From Sphagnum compactum (Eukaryota > Bryophyta > Sphagnopsida > Sphagnales): a stretch of DNA of 64,000 nucleotides. The notes under the pieces were generated by a model, which was not told where the DNA came from, searched no databases, and saw only the letters and a program-made list of their open reading frames with translations. The first letter of the stretch is position 1; the number at the start of each line of letters is the position of its first letter. The stretch is from contig OZ234501.1 of NCBI GenBank assembly GCA_965153455.1, positions 16,046,855-16,110,854 of the forward strand. The letters run 5' to 3'. Below are positions 10,611-23,900 of this stretch, in pieces. Position numbers and translations under genes: made by a program.

Positions 10611-12581
10611 CCTTTCCATTGCTCACTCTCTCTACCTTCCAATGTTTCCTTGCAATAGTTGCTTGGCCAATCAATATCCAGATCATGAACTTCCCAAAAC
10701 CTGAAAAAATAGACACATACCAAAGTTACAAACAGATGGCGGTGAAACTTGAGGCAGCAACCCATGTTCTAAAATACCCTGTATGTAGAATGCATTCCCC
10801 ATCTTTCCTTACCACAAATAGCCACAGCAACAACCTGTAACAACAAAACCAAGTGTCACTGATGGAATCCTTCTAAACCTGCTTCTAAATTCCTTGTGCA
10901 TTCTTGGTGTCTTGCTACAGAACACCTGTGCTCCAAGTCCTTGGGCTGTTGAACAGAGATCTGTATCCTTTGCCACTCAGAATGGAATTCAGACCTAAAT
11001 GAATGAACCTGTTTGAAAAAAATTCCAAGAGCATTGTATGAATACCCTGGAATGCTGATAGGAATTACACTCATCTTGTTGCTCACTCTGATCAGTTTAG
11101 TGCACTTGTCTACGGAAATTGCAGATAATCCTCTGCTACAACAATTTGAACATAGGATGACAATGAGTGCAGTCATAACCTCATGAGAGTCACTCACAAA
11201 GTATCAGACCATCAGCTTCATCTGAATAACAGTGCCAAGCTGCAACTACCCACTGACTTCATCAGCTCCTGTATATTAGCATATAAAAATCTGCCCAAAG
11301 TTTTTCTGGCAAGACCATTATACAAAATCTGTGTTCTGAGTTATAGTCACATTTCTGGATGCAGCGGGAAGATATAGTCAGGATGTTGGCTATGCTGCAC
11401 ATGTATGCAAGATGCATATCCCCTCCATAATTGAACTGCTTGTGCACAAATTCCAAAATGAAGTTTACCCTTACCAATTGCATAGACAGAAAGTATCTTA
11501 ATAAGAGTATAATATCCTCATAAAGTAGTACTGAGAATTTCTCCATAGTTTACAATTGAAGTCAACCTGAAAAGAATTGAGAGATGACCCAGCACTAAGG
11601 TTGTAGACTGTTTCGGATCTGGCAATGGCAACCTTATCAGCAAACAGGAAAGAGGGAACCAGAAACAAAAACCAAAAACATACAAAGTATTTTGGTTACG
11701 GTCATACACATGTGATAAGGTACTCTTCAAGAGCAAACACGTATGGTGGTGACCACCTACCATAACATCCCCGCACTAACTTCATCAGCTCTTGGCAGTG
11801 GGCAGAGGAGATAATCTCAAGCACAAACCATCAAACTAAGTGTATTCACAAGAATTCCAGCAGGAAAGGGACAACAAAGACAAATTACACTTTTCCCACA
11901 TAGTAAACACATCCAAATCTCAGTGTACAAATAAGGAAAGAGATCAGCAAGGGAAATATCAGACACAGAGTACACTCTTTTATGAGTCTCCACATGATGA
12001 ATTGCACTATTTCCCAATTATACCACACAGGGTCAGCTCTCTCCTGCAAGCCTACTAGAGGTGTCCAGAATCAGACGCAGAAGATACTGAAAGAAAAAAA
12101 CTTGCAAAATTATATCACAAACACAATTCAACACTGCTGTGAATAGCATGTGAAACCCACAAATAGTCAAAAAGGAAGCAAAATGAGGATAGAGACCTAT
12201 GGTTGTCTCCATCCTCGTTTTGATTCATTTTTGACTTCTTGTGTACATGCCAGTATAGCTCACCATCAGCAGACCTCCTTGGTACCTTTGATGCTTATAT
12301 CTTATTATAGGCAACGAGTGTCGATAGCCCTCCAGCATGTGCAAGTCATTGCAATTCTTCAGTGGGCTGCCTCGCTTAGTCACAGTTCTTCATCTCTTCC
12401 ACACATACCAGCTAGTGCACCTCTATCGCTAGCTTCCATCGCTAGCTGATTTGATTTGTGGCAGAGGATGCCCTTTTAGCACCTACTTCATTACTACTGT
12501 TTTGATTGCTTTGGTTTTCTTCTCGTGTGTTTACATTTGCTTCAACATGCCTTGTACTTATTGTGGATGGATTTCCATCCT

Positions 12582-12602
12582 TATATATATATATATATAT
12601 AT
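12582..12602. repeat. (TA)n microsatellite
   Basis: About ten tandem TA units. Confidence 0.9.
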
Positions 12603-13195
12603 ACAGGTCTTTCTCTCACAAATAGGATGTATGCTCTCATTGTTCCCTACTGGCAGTGGGGTTTTGACACACAAGCTGTAGACAATAACAGAAGGTTCTG
12701 AAAGTCAGATTCCATTGATTACACAGACATACAATGATCAATTCAGAGGATCCCTCATCATTGCACACACATAACCATAAACAAGAAAAAATTGCTTCAA
12801 ATGCAATTCAACATCAAAGTAACAACTACAATTGCATGACAAAAAGTTCAACATCAAAAGTACAGTAGTACTACAATTGCATACTGAAAAACTCATACTG
12901 TTTTTGCTTACCTTACATCAGGTGCACTCTGATCGAGTTTTGGAAGTTTGAAGTTGAGTTCTGTCCTTGTTTTTTTGGCACCAAAAGATGATGATGATGC
13001 CCTTTCCTTCCTTCTTTCAGTCAATTCCTTTCTAGAGAACCCCATGCATTTGCCTTGGGTTAGTTGCTGCAGCACAGGGATCCTCAAAGACCCACATTTC
13101 TATCAACCACATTTGACAGTAGATGCTCCACTTGATCACACACCTCATGCAACTGATACTTCCATCATGAGAAGATTGAAGAAGCAAGCATCATC

Positions 13196-13290
13196 ACAGT
13201 TGAAGATGGAAGCATCGGCAAGTGAAGATGGGAACCATCATCACAATGGAAGATGGAAGCATCAGCAATTGAAGATGGCAGCATCAGCGG
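13196..13290 (+). repeat. GAAGATGGAAGCATC-type short tandem repeat
   Basis: The word GAAGATGG(A/C)AGCATC, separated by short variable spacers, occurs about four times. It lies 300 bp upstream of ELOF1. An open frame of 134 codons runs through it, but its content is low-complexity and unlike known proteins. Confidence 0.6.
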
Positions 13291-13578
13291 CACACAACGT
13301 GAGCATCACGGCAGACACAGGAAGGAGCAGGCAGCAGACCCTCAAACCCTAACCCTCTAGATGTTAGCCCCCGCGTTCCCAGGTCAGGTTTGCAATCCAG
13401 TTTAACGCGTCTGTTTGCTTGCTGACAACCCTCTTCTTTTCTCTTCTTTGCATATATCTCTTTCTTCCGGCTCACGGAACAAGTTTTTCTTTCTCACATC
13501 TGTATCTAACACTCCTGTGTGTTTTTGCTTCCCCCGCCCCTCCAAACACCTTGTGACGCCGCGCCGCCGATCCGTAAG

Positions 13579-14548
13579 ATGGGGAAGAGGAAGTCGGCAG
13601 CCAAGCCTCCCCCCAAGAAGAGCCAGGAGAAGCTGGCGACTGTTTTCAGCTGTCCCTTTTGCAACCATGACAACAGCGTCGAATGCCGCATGTAAGGATT
13701 TCGTGCTTTTCCGATTCTCCCTCTTGTCCATGACGATTGAATCGAAGAAGAAGAAGAAGTTTGTGTTTCTTCGACACAGTATGTATGCTTTCAATGGTTT
13801 TTCCCCTGAAACTCGAACAAGGAGTTTGTGAGTTTCAGGAGATTTGGCTCTAGGGTACGGTAGCAAAGCACGGAGAGCTTTTGAAAAAGCTTGGTCGTCG
13901 AGGGTTTGGCGAATGCTTCTTCTTCAAGTGTCCTCTCCTGATTTCTTTAAATATCAATCAACGGCAATTTCCCAAGTGCAAAGAAATTCAGTCCAAATTC
14001 AGTTTTGTTTGCGTCCAAATTGATCTTCTGAAGTAGAGATTGAAAAGAATCTGTTACAAGTTGCTACAAGTATCTGCTTCCTTCAACTTGTTGAGGATGA
14101 TTTGTCTGCTGCAGGGATCGGAAGAATCAAATTGGAGAAGCATCCTGCAGGATCTGCCAGGAGAAGTTCAGTACTCAAATTGATGGTATGCATGGGCTAT
14201 TATTTGAATCTCAAGAGAAAAGGAGCTAGCAAGAATGACCTTCTCATCAATCTTGCAGTTCTTGGAAGACAGATTTGTTTCTTTCAATTACTTGGAGCAC
14301 AGATTTGCGTCTTGTTCGTTGTCATGGTGGTGTTGTGAAGCAGATTACTATTATTCTGTTGTGGAGCTAAAAGATTAAGAAGCACAAATGTGCAGCTAGT
14401 GGAAAAATCTCAATGACAAGGTGTATCTGGGTTGTGGGTTTTCTGTGTGTTTTGTGCTGGTTTTTTCAGCCTTGAGCGATCCAATTGACGTGTAAGCTCA
14501 TGCCCCCTCTGCTTCTACATGTGCTTGTGCTAATTGCAGCAACTGTCA

Positions 14549-14585
<37 letters not shown>

Positions 14586-14893
14586 GCTGAGTGTTTTGGT
14601 TTCTAGTGTTTTAAGTGTGAGACCTTGTCATCATGTCTCGTTTGAGAAAATGTATAAGCTAAGGGGAGCAGGTGAGAGCATTACGTAGTGTGCTTTACAC
14701 CTTCTTCTAGCTTGAATTGAAGTTCAGGTACAGTGACTGGATTGACGAGTGTGAGTGCATAAATGGTGAGGCGTAGTTCTGCTCTTCTGTTGTTTGGTCT
14801 GCTTTTCTTTCTCACACCTTCTGTCTGCTTGAATTGTCTTTCAGTTACAGCGACTGGATTGATGAGTGTGAGCGCATCAATGGTGGGGCATAG
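13579..14893 (+). CDS. ELOF1: Transcription elongation factor 1 homolog (ELOF1), spliced
   Basis: Exons are 13579-13691, 14115-14185, 14470-14491 and 14845-14893. All introns are GT-AG and phases agree, giving 84 residues, close to the usual length of about 83. ELOF1 is a small nuclear zinc-ribbon protein that rides with RNA polymerase II during elongation and aids transcription-coupled repair. The basic N-terminus [14 protein letters not shown] is diagnostic. Four zinc-binding cysteines are in place: C25 and C28 in CPFC, C49 and C52 in CRIC. The conserved end [16 protein letters not shown] is also present. Exon 3 is only 22 nt. The last exon exists twice in tandem; I used the downstream copy because its ECER ending matches other plants, while the upstream copy (14728-14776) is equally splice-compatible. 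The gene converges on the ARK kinesin. Confidence 0.94.
14470..14491 (+). other. ELOF1: ELOF1 micro-exon 3 (22 nt)
   Basis: TTTTTTCAG precedes it and GTAAGC follows. It supplies ALSDPID plus two bases of V69, without which the conserved tail cannot be read in frame. Annotation programs often miss exons this short. Confidence 0.85.
14552..14581 (+). repeat. (CT)n microsatellite in ELOF1 intron 3
   Basis: About fifteen CT units lie in the intron before the duplicated last exon. Confidence 0.9.
14728..14776 (+). other. ELOF1: ELOF1 alternative terminal exon 4a
   Basis: It is preceded by GAAGTTCAG and has the same phase and 49-nt length as exon 4b. It encodes [16 protein letters not shown] and a stop. 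Compared with 4b it changes R79 to C and G83 to E. It is the upstream half of a roughly 117-bp tandem duplication that includes the acceptor site, so splicing from exon 3 can reach either copy. Confidence 0.8.
14845..14893 (+). other. ELOF1: ELOF1 alternative terminal exon 4b (canonical-like)
   Basis: It is preceded by GTCTTTCAG, a better pyrimidine tract than that of 4a. It encodes [16 protein letters not shown] and a stop, matching the usual plant ending. Confidence 0.85.
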
Positions 14894-15132
14894 TACTGCT
14901 CCTCTTTTATGATGCCTCTTGCAGATATGTGGTGGTCATCCCTACGTAGCTCTACCCTTTTCCACTGGAGCTTGAAGAACAACTGATTTGTGAATCCACC
15001 ATGCTTTGGACTCCTGCCTCACAAGTTAAGTCAGGGTGGGTGCTTTGATTTCTCTGGAAAATTCCAGCTCAAAACAGTCCTGGGCCTTTGACTTTATGGG
15101 CCGCAGCAAAGCCTTTTTAAGGGTGGAGGAGA

Positions 15133-15138
15133 AATAAA
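15133..15138 (+). promoter_or_regulatory. Candidate ELOF1 polyadenylation signal
   Basis: AATAAA lies 240 bp after the ELOF1 stop codon and is followed by TGTGTGCAACAAC. Plant signals are loose, so this is only a plausible site. Confidence 0.35.
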
Positions 15139-15463
15139 AATGTGTGCAACAACAATAGAGTAGTTGTTTAGTACTACAAAGGTGTTATCTGATGGCGTAG
15201 TTTCTAGGGTTTTGTTGTTTGATTTTTATACACAACACAAGGTCCTGTACATTCTCTTCAAGTCCATTCTACACATATGTAACTTTGTGTGTCGAACAAT
15301 ACTTTGTCTCACAATTTCTCAACCATTTTTGAAAATAGTTTAAGATAAATGTTCCATGATATTGCTTAAAAAAGCCTGCTTCATGGGTGGAATCAATTAA
15401 TGTTTTGTGTGAATTGACAAGGTTCTGGCTGTGATGATGACAATGATGCTGGTTGTTTTTCTC

Positions 15464-15810
15464 TCATATTTTTTCACAATATCCTGTTAACTGAATATCA
15501 TATGAGCAGAAATAGAGAAACAACCACTCAGGAGTCTGTGGTTCCGTAGCTCATTTGTTATATTTTCTCATATTTTCCATACTATTTTGCATACTTGGGA
15601 GTCTGGTCCATAGCTCATTTGTTGTTTTCTCTCATATTTTGCATACTATTTTGTTGACATAATTATCATATGAGCATAGATAGAGAAACAACCAGTTGGG
15701 AGTCTGCTCATTTTTTGTTTTCTCTCATATTTTGCATACTATTCTGTTGACATAATTATCATATGAGCATAAATAGAGAAACAACCACTTGAGAGTCTGG
15801 TTCCATCTCT
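15464..15810. repeat. Degenerate tandem repeat, about 95-165 bp spacing
   Basis: CTCTCATATTTT followed by CATACTAT, then ATCATATGAGCA.A.ATAGAGAAACAACCA, then GAGTCTG, occurs near 15464, 15630 and 15723, with a partial copy near 15560. The last two copies are the most alike. Confidence 0.8.
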
Positions 15811-17956
15811 CCTTTTTTTCCCTTCCTGTACTGCTGAGAAAGTCAGTCCCCGGGGAGTTATGTCTGCTTTAACCACTATCCATGATGAAGGTGATGGTCT
15901 GAACACTTGGTGACCAACACTAACTGATGAGGGGTTATGATGACCACCTCGAATTTTGCTTGTGCTGGAACTGACAGATTGGTTACCCCTCAAAGTGCTT
16001 TTCTGGCATTTTTCTCTGCTCTCTCATGTATGCGCTTTTGTATTCATCTCATACAACAAATAAGTTATGTCTCTTGTTGGATTATGCCTCTCTGATGATG
16101 ATATTGTAGCAGCTGACATTCTGAGCCAACAAAAAGCCATTGTCACCTTGCATCAAACCTCATAAGCTTGAGTACACTGCTTACAAGGTTTGGCAGGTAT
16201 AGTATTGTGTGATGCTGTTTTTCAAGTTTTCATGGCAGGAATGTTTGTGGTGGGCTGAGATTCTTGACTGCAAGCCATCATCACCTCCCATCAAATCTTG
16301 ATAAGTTGAAAAATGCCATTATACATGGCATGCTGCTATTTCACAAGTTTTAACTGAAAGCAGTAGTAGTTTATCAATGATGGAAGTGGGCACAGAACTC
16401 ATGACATGAGCCAACAAGCAGCTCATTGTGAAATGGCTCTGGCCCTTATGACAAGTTCAAAACCAGCACCAGTAGAAAAAGGAATCATGCCACGAGATTC
16501 TATGAAAATGAACTCACACCTCACCACTGTGAACATTCCTCAAAATGTGGGACCAAATGAAAACAACACGGAAAACCTGCAAAACCAAAATCTCACATGA
16601 TCATAACAGGTGTGAAACATGGGTTTTTGTGGTCGAGATCAGATCAAATCAGATCTTGGCCTCTTCCATTGTTCTGTAATCATTGTCATTCTGGACTCAT
16701 TCATATCTTTAGGAACATAAGGAAGGCCACTCCACTCATTCAGGCCACTTCCTCAGTGCAAATTTCAATATTTTTCACTAAATGAGGATATGCAATTTCC
16801 TAAGTTGTGGTTGAACTTTCTATGCACATAACTATCCATGAGTCAAATAGGCTTTTAATAGGTAGTCTAATATATCTTCTTCAAAATTTGGAAACCTTCT
16901 GTTGCAAAATAGTTCACGAAGGAAACAGTGTGCCCAAAAACTCTTCATCAGTTCTAAACCTCTGAACAGCAAAACATTGAAGAGAACATGCAATAAGGCA
17001 GGCAGGGTCTTATCACAAAAGATCAGAACAAAATATCAAAACCCTTGAGATGACTGAACTCCTCACCACAACGTTCATCACCTGTGAATTAGTTGAATGG
17101 CAAAAGAAACTCTATCCCCTTCTCAAATGTTTTGACTTGCACCCTCCCCAGCCCATTATCCAGATGGCTATATGGGGTACTAATATGCATAACATCTAAG
17201 GAAGCCCAGGCTACTAGTGCATCACAATTACTTGCAAGATGGTCAAGGAATGACCACTCATGAAACAATTGTTAAACTCACAACATTGTGTCCTTTTGTT
17301 AGTGAGTATGCTAGCTATGACAAAACAACAGGGCTTGATGTGATAAAGAGGTATAGGCTGTGCATCAGTCACTCAGTCCTTTAAGGGCCAAGGAAAGCAT
17401 CTCTAAAGTAGGGAAGCATGGGAGTACCTGGCAACAGCATAATTTGAGCTGGAGGACATGTTTATCAACTGGCTGCAACTACTGTCTGTTATGGAGTTCC
17501 AGTCGAAGACCGATTCCACCTCCAAGTGCTACCTCAGCAGAATGGCTCATCTGTCATGGAGCTCCACAGTCAAACACTACAAGTGCTACTTCAGCAGTTC
17601 TGCTGAAGTGAGATTGTCAGCATAGCACACTTCTCACCACCAAGAGACAGATAATTAGCTAAGCTCATAAATTGCTTGCCCCCATGTTCAACACACTCCA
17701 AAGCACAGCCTTGTGTCTTGTCACACTTTTGAATTCATGTACATTGAAATATTTTTGGTGAGTCCCAAATCTTTGCAGTTTCCTGCTTGAACCACCATTT
17801 TTTGCATATGTGCCTCCAGTTACAAATGAGGAGAGACTCAACCCTCAGACGTGTAGGAAGGCTTCTCATTATACAACAACCTCAAATTTAGAGGTTGACT
17901 GAGCCCTCTAGTTCACTACTTAAGAATTCCTGGGGTTTTGCATGAAGATAATCAAC

Positions 17957-20900
17957 TCAATAGACCAAATGCAACCGTCTCAACTCAGATTGGAAAGTCC
18001 CACTGGCATTCAGTGTGCGCTGAGCAAGGTTGCGAATATCCTCTCTTGAGCACTCCCGTGAGATACGAACCAGTTCCCAGAGAGCACCTCCAGCCACTAA
18101 ATCTTTTGCATTCACTTCTGCAGTATGGAGCATACATCAAGGATGGTGCAATGTTATTGGTAGGCTCAGAGCAATACAGCTTGTCCTATGAGTAATCTTG
18201 GGACACACACCAAACTAAATCTACTGTATTTGAATAAGAGCACATAACCCTTGCTGCAAAAAACTCATTCAGCTTGTACAAAAAGCATATTTGGAGACCA
18301 AGAAAGTAGTAGAAGGCAGGCAGTCACCATGCTGTGCCAAATGGCAAAGGGCTAGCTCAATGTGGCGCCGGATGGGTGATGCATCATTGTTCGCATTGGC
18401 CACAATCCATGGCAGAGCACCATCATCTATAAGAAGTGACCTTCCTGTCTTATACCCTGCAACCCAGTTTCCATATGTGCATCCCCCAAGTGCCATCAGC
18501 TAAACTAATTTCAATGGAGTAGAAATCACTCTATGATGAGTAAAAGATGCATGCATTTCTTCTACGTCTGCATGAGTGTAAAAAACCATGGTGGAGGAAA
18601 AAATACCTTGAGCAGCTCCTCGAGATTCACACTTAGCAAAGTTGGCAATACCCCGGGCAACTTGGGCAAGCACATCAGGATGGCAGGAGCGAACCATGCC
18701 AAGCAATGCCCGAATACCACCTTCCTCTCTTAACTTTATTTGCAGCTTATCTGATCCACCCATATTGTATGTTTAGAGGCTTCGAAAACTGAGTAAGTTT
18801 TTACCTATTAAAGGCAGAACTCCTAGTTAACTTCAACTTGCTCAAAACCAGTCACTGATGCTTCTGTAAAGGAACACAGAGACACAAAAAACAAGTTATT
18901 TCAATAAAAGATGCAAGATTACCATTGCCACACAAGTTGGCGATGGCTCCAGCCACCATCCGTAGTGTCTGGGGGTCCTCTGCATCATCAGCCGTTTGAG
19001 CCAACAGACCAATGCCCCCTTGTGCCATGATTAGCTCTTGATTTGTCTCTGTTCCAGAAACCCCAAGATCAGAGCAGAATTACTATCTCATCTAACCCAC
19101 CTTTAATTGCAGAACAGACTGATGTGCAGAAGAACCAGGCATTCAATCCTATTGAGTCACAAGAACCTTACCATTCATGGCCAAGTTGGCAACAGCACCA
19201 GCAGCCACTCGCCTGATGGTTTCGTCTTCAGAACTTTGCAAGAGATTTAGAAGTGAACCCAACCCCCCTGCCTCAACAATTTTCTCCTGATTTGCTTCTG
19301 TCAACATGGCAACACCATCACCAAAACTGTCAAGAAGTACTAGTATACATCCCTGCAATCATAAAAGACTGCAGTACAAGAATGATAGCCTACCATTAGA
19401 TATCAAGGTTAATCAGTTTCTCCCAAGTAGAGTATTTACAAGAGTTGCAGATAGTCCAATCGCCAATGGTTGAAATGATGAAAAGACTAGGCTTTTGTCA
19501 ATTTTTGACTAGATGATCAACATTATCAGTGTACCAAATATTATTGCTGGAAAAGAAAAAATAGGCCATCTATGCTTTTGTGATCAAAATCCCAAATGTG
19601 CAGCAAACTGACCCTGCACTGTAGCCTGGAACCCCTTGCCCTCTAAGGTTTGACTCTGGCTCTACCAGAAGTCACAACAAAACAGATGACACTGAGATGA
19701 GTACAAGAGATGAAATTCCAAGATAAGATCCAACCTAACACGCATGGCTTAGTGGACAAAAGTAGTAAGTTTCACAACCTTCAGCTGCAAGATTGGCCAC
19801 CACCTTCACAGCATGTACACGCACATCAACATCTTCAGACTCCAGCAGTGAAAGTATTTTGTGCAATCCCACTGCACAACACCAGAGGCTTCATATGAGA
19901 CCATCAAGAAGTTTCCAGACCATGTCATTGTAACTACCAAAGACACGTTCTACTTAAAATTTTAGTTGGGTAGCAATTGCATCACTACATTCCTTGGCAG
20001 GCTGAAATTTGGCTTCCCTCAATACACATTATAGATACATTTCCATTGACACACCTAGGAAACTTGGAGAAATCCCTTTCAACCACAACCAGCCTCTCAC
20101 ATTAGAATGGCACACTAATTAAACAGTTTGAATGTAGCCCTCTGCCTACTGCAGCTCCATTCATTCAGCAATTAAACAGGAAGCACCGACAGTGATCTGG
20201 TTGAGCTGGCTCAAACTGAGGTGGCATAAAGACCAATGATGTCCAGGAACAAACCCAATTTTCCTCAGAGGTTTCCATATCTAGGTTGACCAGACAAGAA
20301 TCGACATCAAGGTCTGTGATGAACAGGTCATTACCAGTTTTCATACACATGAGGAAATCACCACCTCAACTTTTGAATTCAGCAGGTTAAAAACATTAAA
20401 CAACACATTTGTAACATGGGAGAGAGATTGACACACACACAAAATTCTAACTGAACAGCAAAGCATGAATGGGGAGGAAAGAAAGAAGGATGTAATAGAA
20501 AATTGCCTTGCTCAAAGAGTTTGGCAATGGTTGCACGCTGGCCATTGATTGTGTCACGCATATGATTGGGCTTGGACATGCTCACCCGCGGGCTCTCTGA
20601 TCCTATTGAGCTTCTCTCAGAGCCTCCTTTTTCAATCATCCTTCTCGCTTGCTGAAATGAATGCCAACCATCAACTTCTTAGCCAAGCATGTAGTGTACA
20701 AAAGCTCCTACTTGAAAAAATTTCATTGACAAACTGTTTGGATCATAAACCTTTCGACAACACATGCATTTTAACTGGAAGTAGACCAGAATGTACAGCA
20801 TGTCTAGAGAGTTAGACCAAGATCATCATCATTGCAGCAACACGATGTAGAGGTCATACATTGGACATTCCTAAACTCTAGAGCTGTCTCCCCATTACCA

Positions 20901-23900
20901 AAGTACCTCATCGCCTTCATCACTTAGCAGCACAATTTGCTCTTTCAAACTCTGGATCTCCTCCTCCAATCTCTCCCTCTCCTTAAGCTCATCCTCCAAT
21001 CTCTGCCTCATTGTTAAGAGCTCATCACTCTGCTTCTGTAAGTTTCCATTTAGACTTTTTCTTGATGCCTCAGATTTCACAGCTCGCAATTCTTGCTCCA
21101 GATGCTCCCTCTTCTGGCACTCCTTCTCAAGTGACAGTCTCAAGCCCATAATTTCACTGTTGTACTCAACCAACTGCAAGAAAGTCCAATCAACCATTCC
21201 CCTCAATTCTGCTGTCAAACCACTATTTTTGAAGGACAAGCATGGTAGATAGTTGACTATTATGCTATGCACAACTGCTATTTGAACTAAAACGACTGAT
21301 TGAAATCTTTCCAGGATGTTCCACACAAAGGATCTGTCCAGACATCTTACTATCAAAATAGTTGATGGACTACAAAGTTCAAGACTAGCTTACTGTGGAG
21401 CACTAGCCACCAGGACAGGCCAAGGTGAATCAATATGTGTTGCAATAGATACACTGAGATTTACTGAGATTGTGGTTTAGGGTTAGTCAACCCTGTGACT
21501 GCAATGCATGAGGCAAAAGACAAGTTCATCACACACTAAATAACATGTAACATTGAAATCACAAGATGCAGACACCAACATACAGATAAGTGACCACATT
21601 TCCATCAGAATTCTGGGAGTAGTTGAATATTATGTTACATGAACATAGTTAATGACTACTTTCAACTCCCCTAAAACTCTATCAAGCTTGTCTGCTCTAG
21701 CTTAATTCCACTTGAACTTGCTTCTACAGAGAGCAGACATTTCAGCAAAGTGCTCCAAGAGATCTCTACAAAGATTAAGGATTTACCTACTGCTGCAACC
21801 TGAACATGACGCATACCACTGACAACTATTAAGAGGTGGAAACTGTAACCATTGAAAACACATCTCCATGTATCTGGAGTATACGTGCTTTACCAGACAA
21901 TCACACCTAAAACCTTGATTAACAACACATCCAGAGTAATTGTAACCTTGAGACACTCCCTTATGATACAAGTTGTAATTGAGAACCACATGTACTTGAG
22001 TAGCATCAAGGTGTTGGAAAGCAGGGTATTGGGATGTACCTCCCTTTGATGATGCTGAGGCTGGGCACTGTTGACAATATCTTTCTTGTGCTTTTCACAA
22101 TGAGCAAGCTCCTGTTGTTGACTGTCTAATTGCTTTTCCAACCTCTCACGATGAGCATGCTCCTGCTGGCGGACGGCCAATGCATCAGCTAGTTCCCTTT
22201 GGTGCTTTTGCACCTGCTCCATCAAATCTTTCTGATGCTTTTCCACTGCCTCTGCCATTTCTTTCTGGAGGTTCTTGATCTCAGCATGTGTGTATTTCTG
22301 ATAGTAGGCACCCAAACATATAAATGTCAAAGAATGTACACCAAGCTCTTGATCATGAGGCCACAGCATAGGGACATGAGCTCACCAAACACCTATTTAC
22401 CGAGTAAAATATTGGTGGCTACTAATAAATACCACAACCACCAGCCACTGATGACCTTAATCAGCAGCAAAGAAAAAAAAACCTGGGTTTGGCATTATCT
22501 CCAAAAATTTACTAGTAGGCTTTCAAATGTTGCAAGTCAACAGACAGACAGCAACTGTCTCACTTGCAACCATTAAATTGGGAATGAATGCTGACCAAGC
22601 TGCACTAATCCCCATCTGAACTAAACGAGTTGCAGACCTCTGAAGCATGAACTAATTCTCTGGCATCCAGATCCAGAACAAACCTCGTCTTTTCCTGTGG
22701 CATCCAGGGAAATTGCTTTTACCTCCTTTTCAAGTTTTTTCCTGAGTGCACACTCTGCCTCCAACTTTTGCTTCATGTCCGCAACAGCCTTTTGACAACG
22801 CACCTTTTCTGCTGCCATTGACTATACCCACCTCTGACTATCAGCTGTGTGTTCTGTAGCTTTACAACATAACTATATGATTGCAGAGAAAACTCCAATC
22901 TACACTTTGATCGTAACACAACAACTGTGTTTTCGGTGCCTTTACAACAGTATAAAGATATATTCAAAAGGTACACCAACTGCAGAAAGGAGGAGACAGA
23001 ACGAGACAGCAGGGGAACACTCTGGTAAGCTGACAAACCTCCAGAGCACTTGCCAGCTTCCTCTCAGCTTCAAAAACACTTTGACGGGCTTCTTCAAGAC
23101 TTCTTGCTGAGTCATCCTCAGTATCCTCCCTGGCCTTGACTTGCCTCTCATTCTCTGCAACCAATCTGTCTAATTCTGCTTCCAGCCTACGACAGAGGCT
23201 TTTATAGTCAAACTCCTCCTTGAGCTTGACCATGTTTTCAACTTTCATTGCCTGCATGATGGAAAGCATCCACAAGATAAGAAGAGCCAGGTCTATAATT
23301 ATGTCTGATCTCTCTGTTGCCAGACAGCATGAAAACAGTTCAATAACAATAGAGAACCTTCCTGCCTATATTGGACAACCTTCCACATCCACCTATCAAG
23401 ATTGTTTCTTTCACAATGCTTTGTGCTCAAAACCTTGATACTCAAAGAGCAGTCAGGCTTCAATACTTGCCAGAATAGACTTGAGCACTCTCTGACTCCT
23501 CCCTCATATTTGAATGGTGATAATCACTTACCCGTTGACCAAACATGATGGTGCTGGCAGTTTCTCCTCGGTGCCGGGGAGATGGTCCTATTGTCACCAC
23601 CAGAGATGTTCGTGCAGTTCCTGCAGGAACACCATGCCAATCATTGCTACAGCATAGATTTCACATAATATGCTTCTGATCCAACTACACTAGAGTTTTC
23701 CATCTCCATTATGAGACTCAGACCTTCATTGAGAGATAAACTCCCCTGAAATCTTGTTGTCCTCACTTCAGCTAAGACTACAACCGTGACTTACTGTTGA
23801 TACAAGCTGAAGAAATATGTGCATCCCTGACAGGTTTGGTCATGGCATGCTCAAGTGCTCAAATGCTTTAAGAACCATAGAATTGTGGTAGTGACAGTTA

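Larger units (their letters stand above)
9831..13578. other. Gene-flanking DNA between the divergent TM9SF and ELOF1 genes
   Basis: This stretch has more balanced base composition than the AT-rich ends. It contains scattered open frames on both strands (for example 10856-11197 minus, 11518-11763 minus, 12150-12449 plus), none of which I recognise. They show no splice-consistent continuation or protein-like conservation. It holds the short repeats listed separately and presumably the ELOF1 promoter just upstream of 13579. Confidence 0.45.
14894..17956. other. Convergent 3' flanks of ELOF1 and ARK kinesin
   Basis: No further gene is recognised. The left part should hold the ELOF1 3' UTR, and the right part (below 17957) the ARK 3' UTR. 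A repeated pair near 16125-16170 and 16280-16310 (AAGCCAT..TCACC followed by CATCAAA.CT) and another near 17490-17610 (AAGTGCTAC.TCAGCAG) are short degenerate duplications. Confidence 0.5.

Noticed and set aside
12948-13352. 134-codon plus-strand open frame upstream of ELOF1
   Set aside because: Much of it is the GAAGATGGAAGCATC short repeat. There is no known relative and no splice link to ELOF1.
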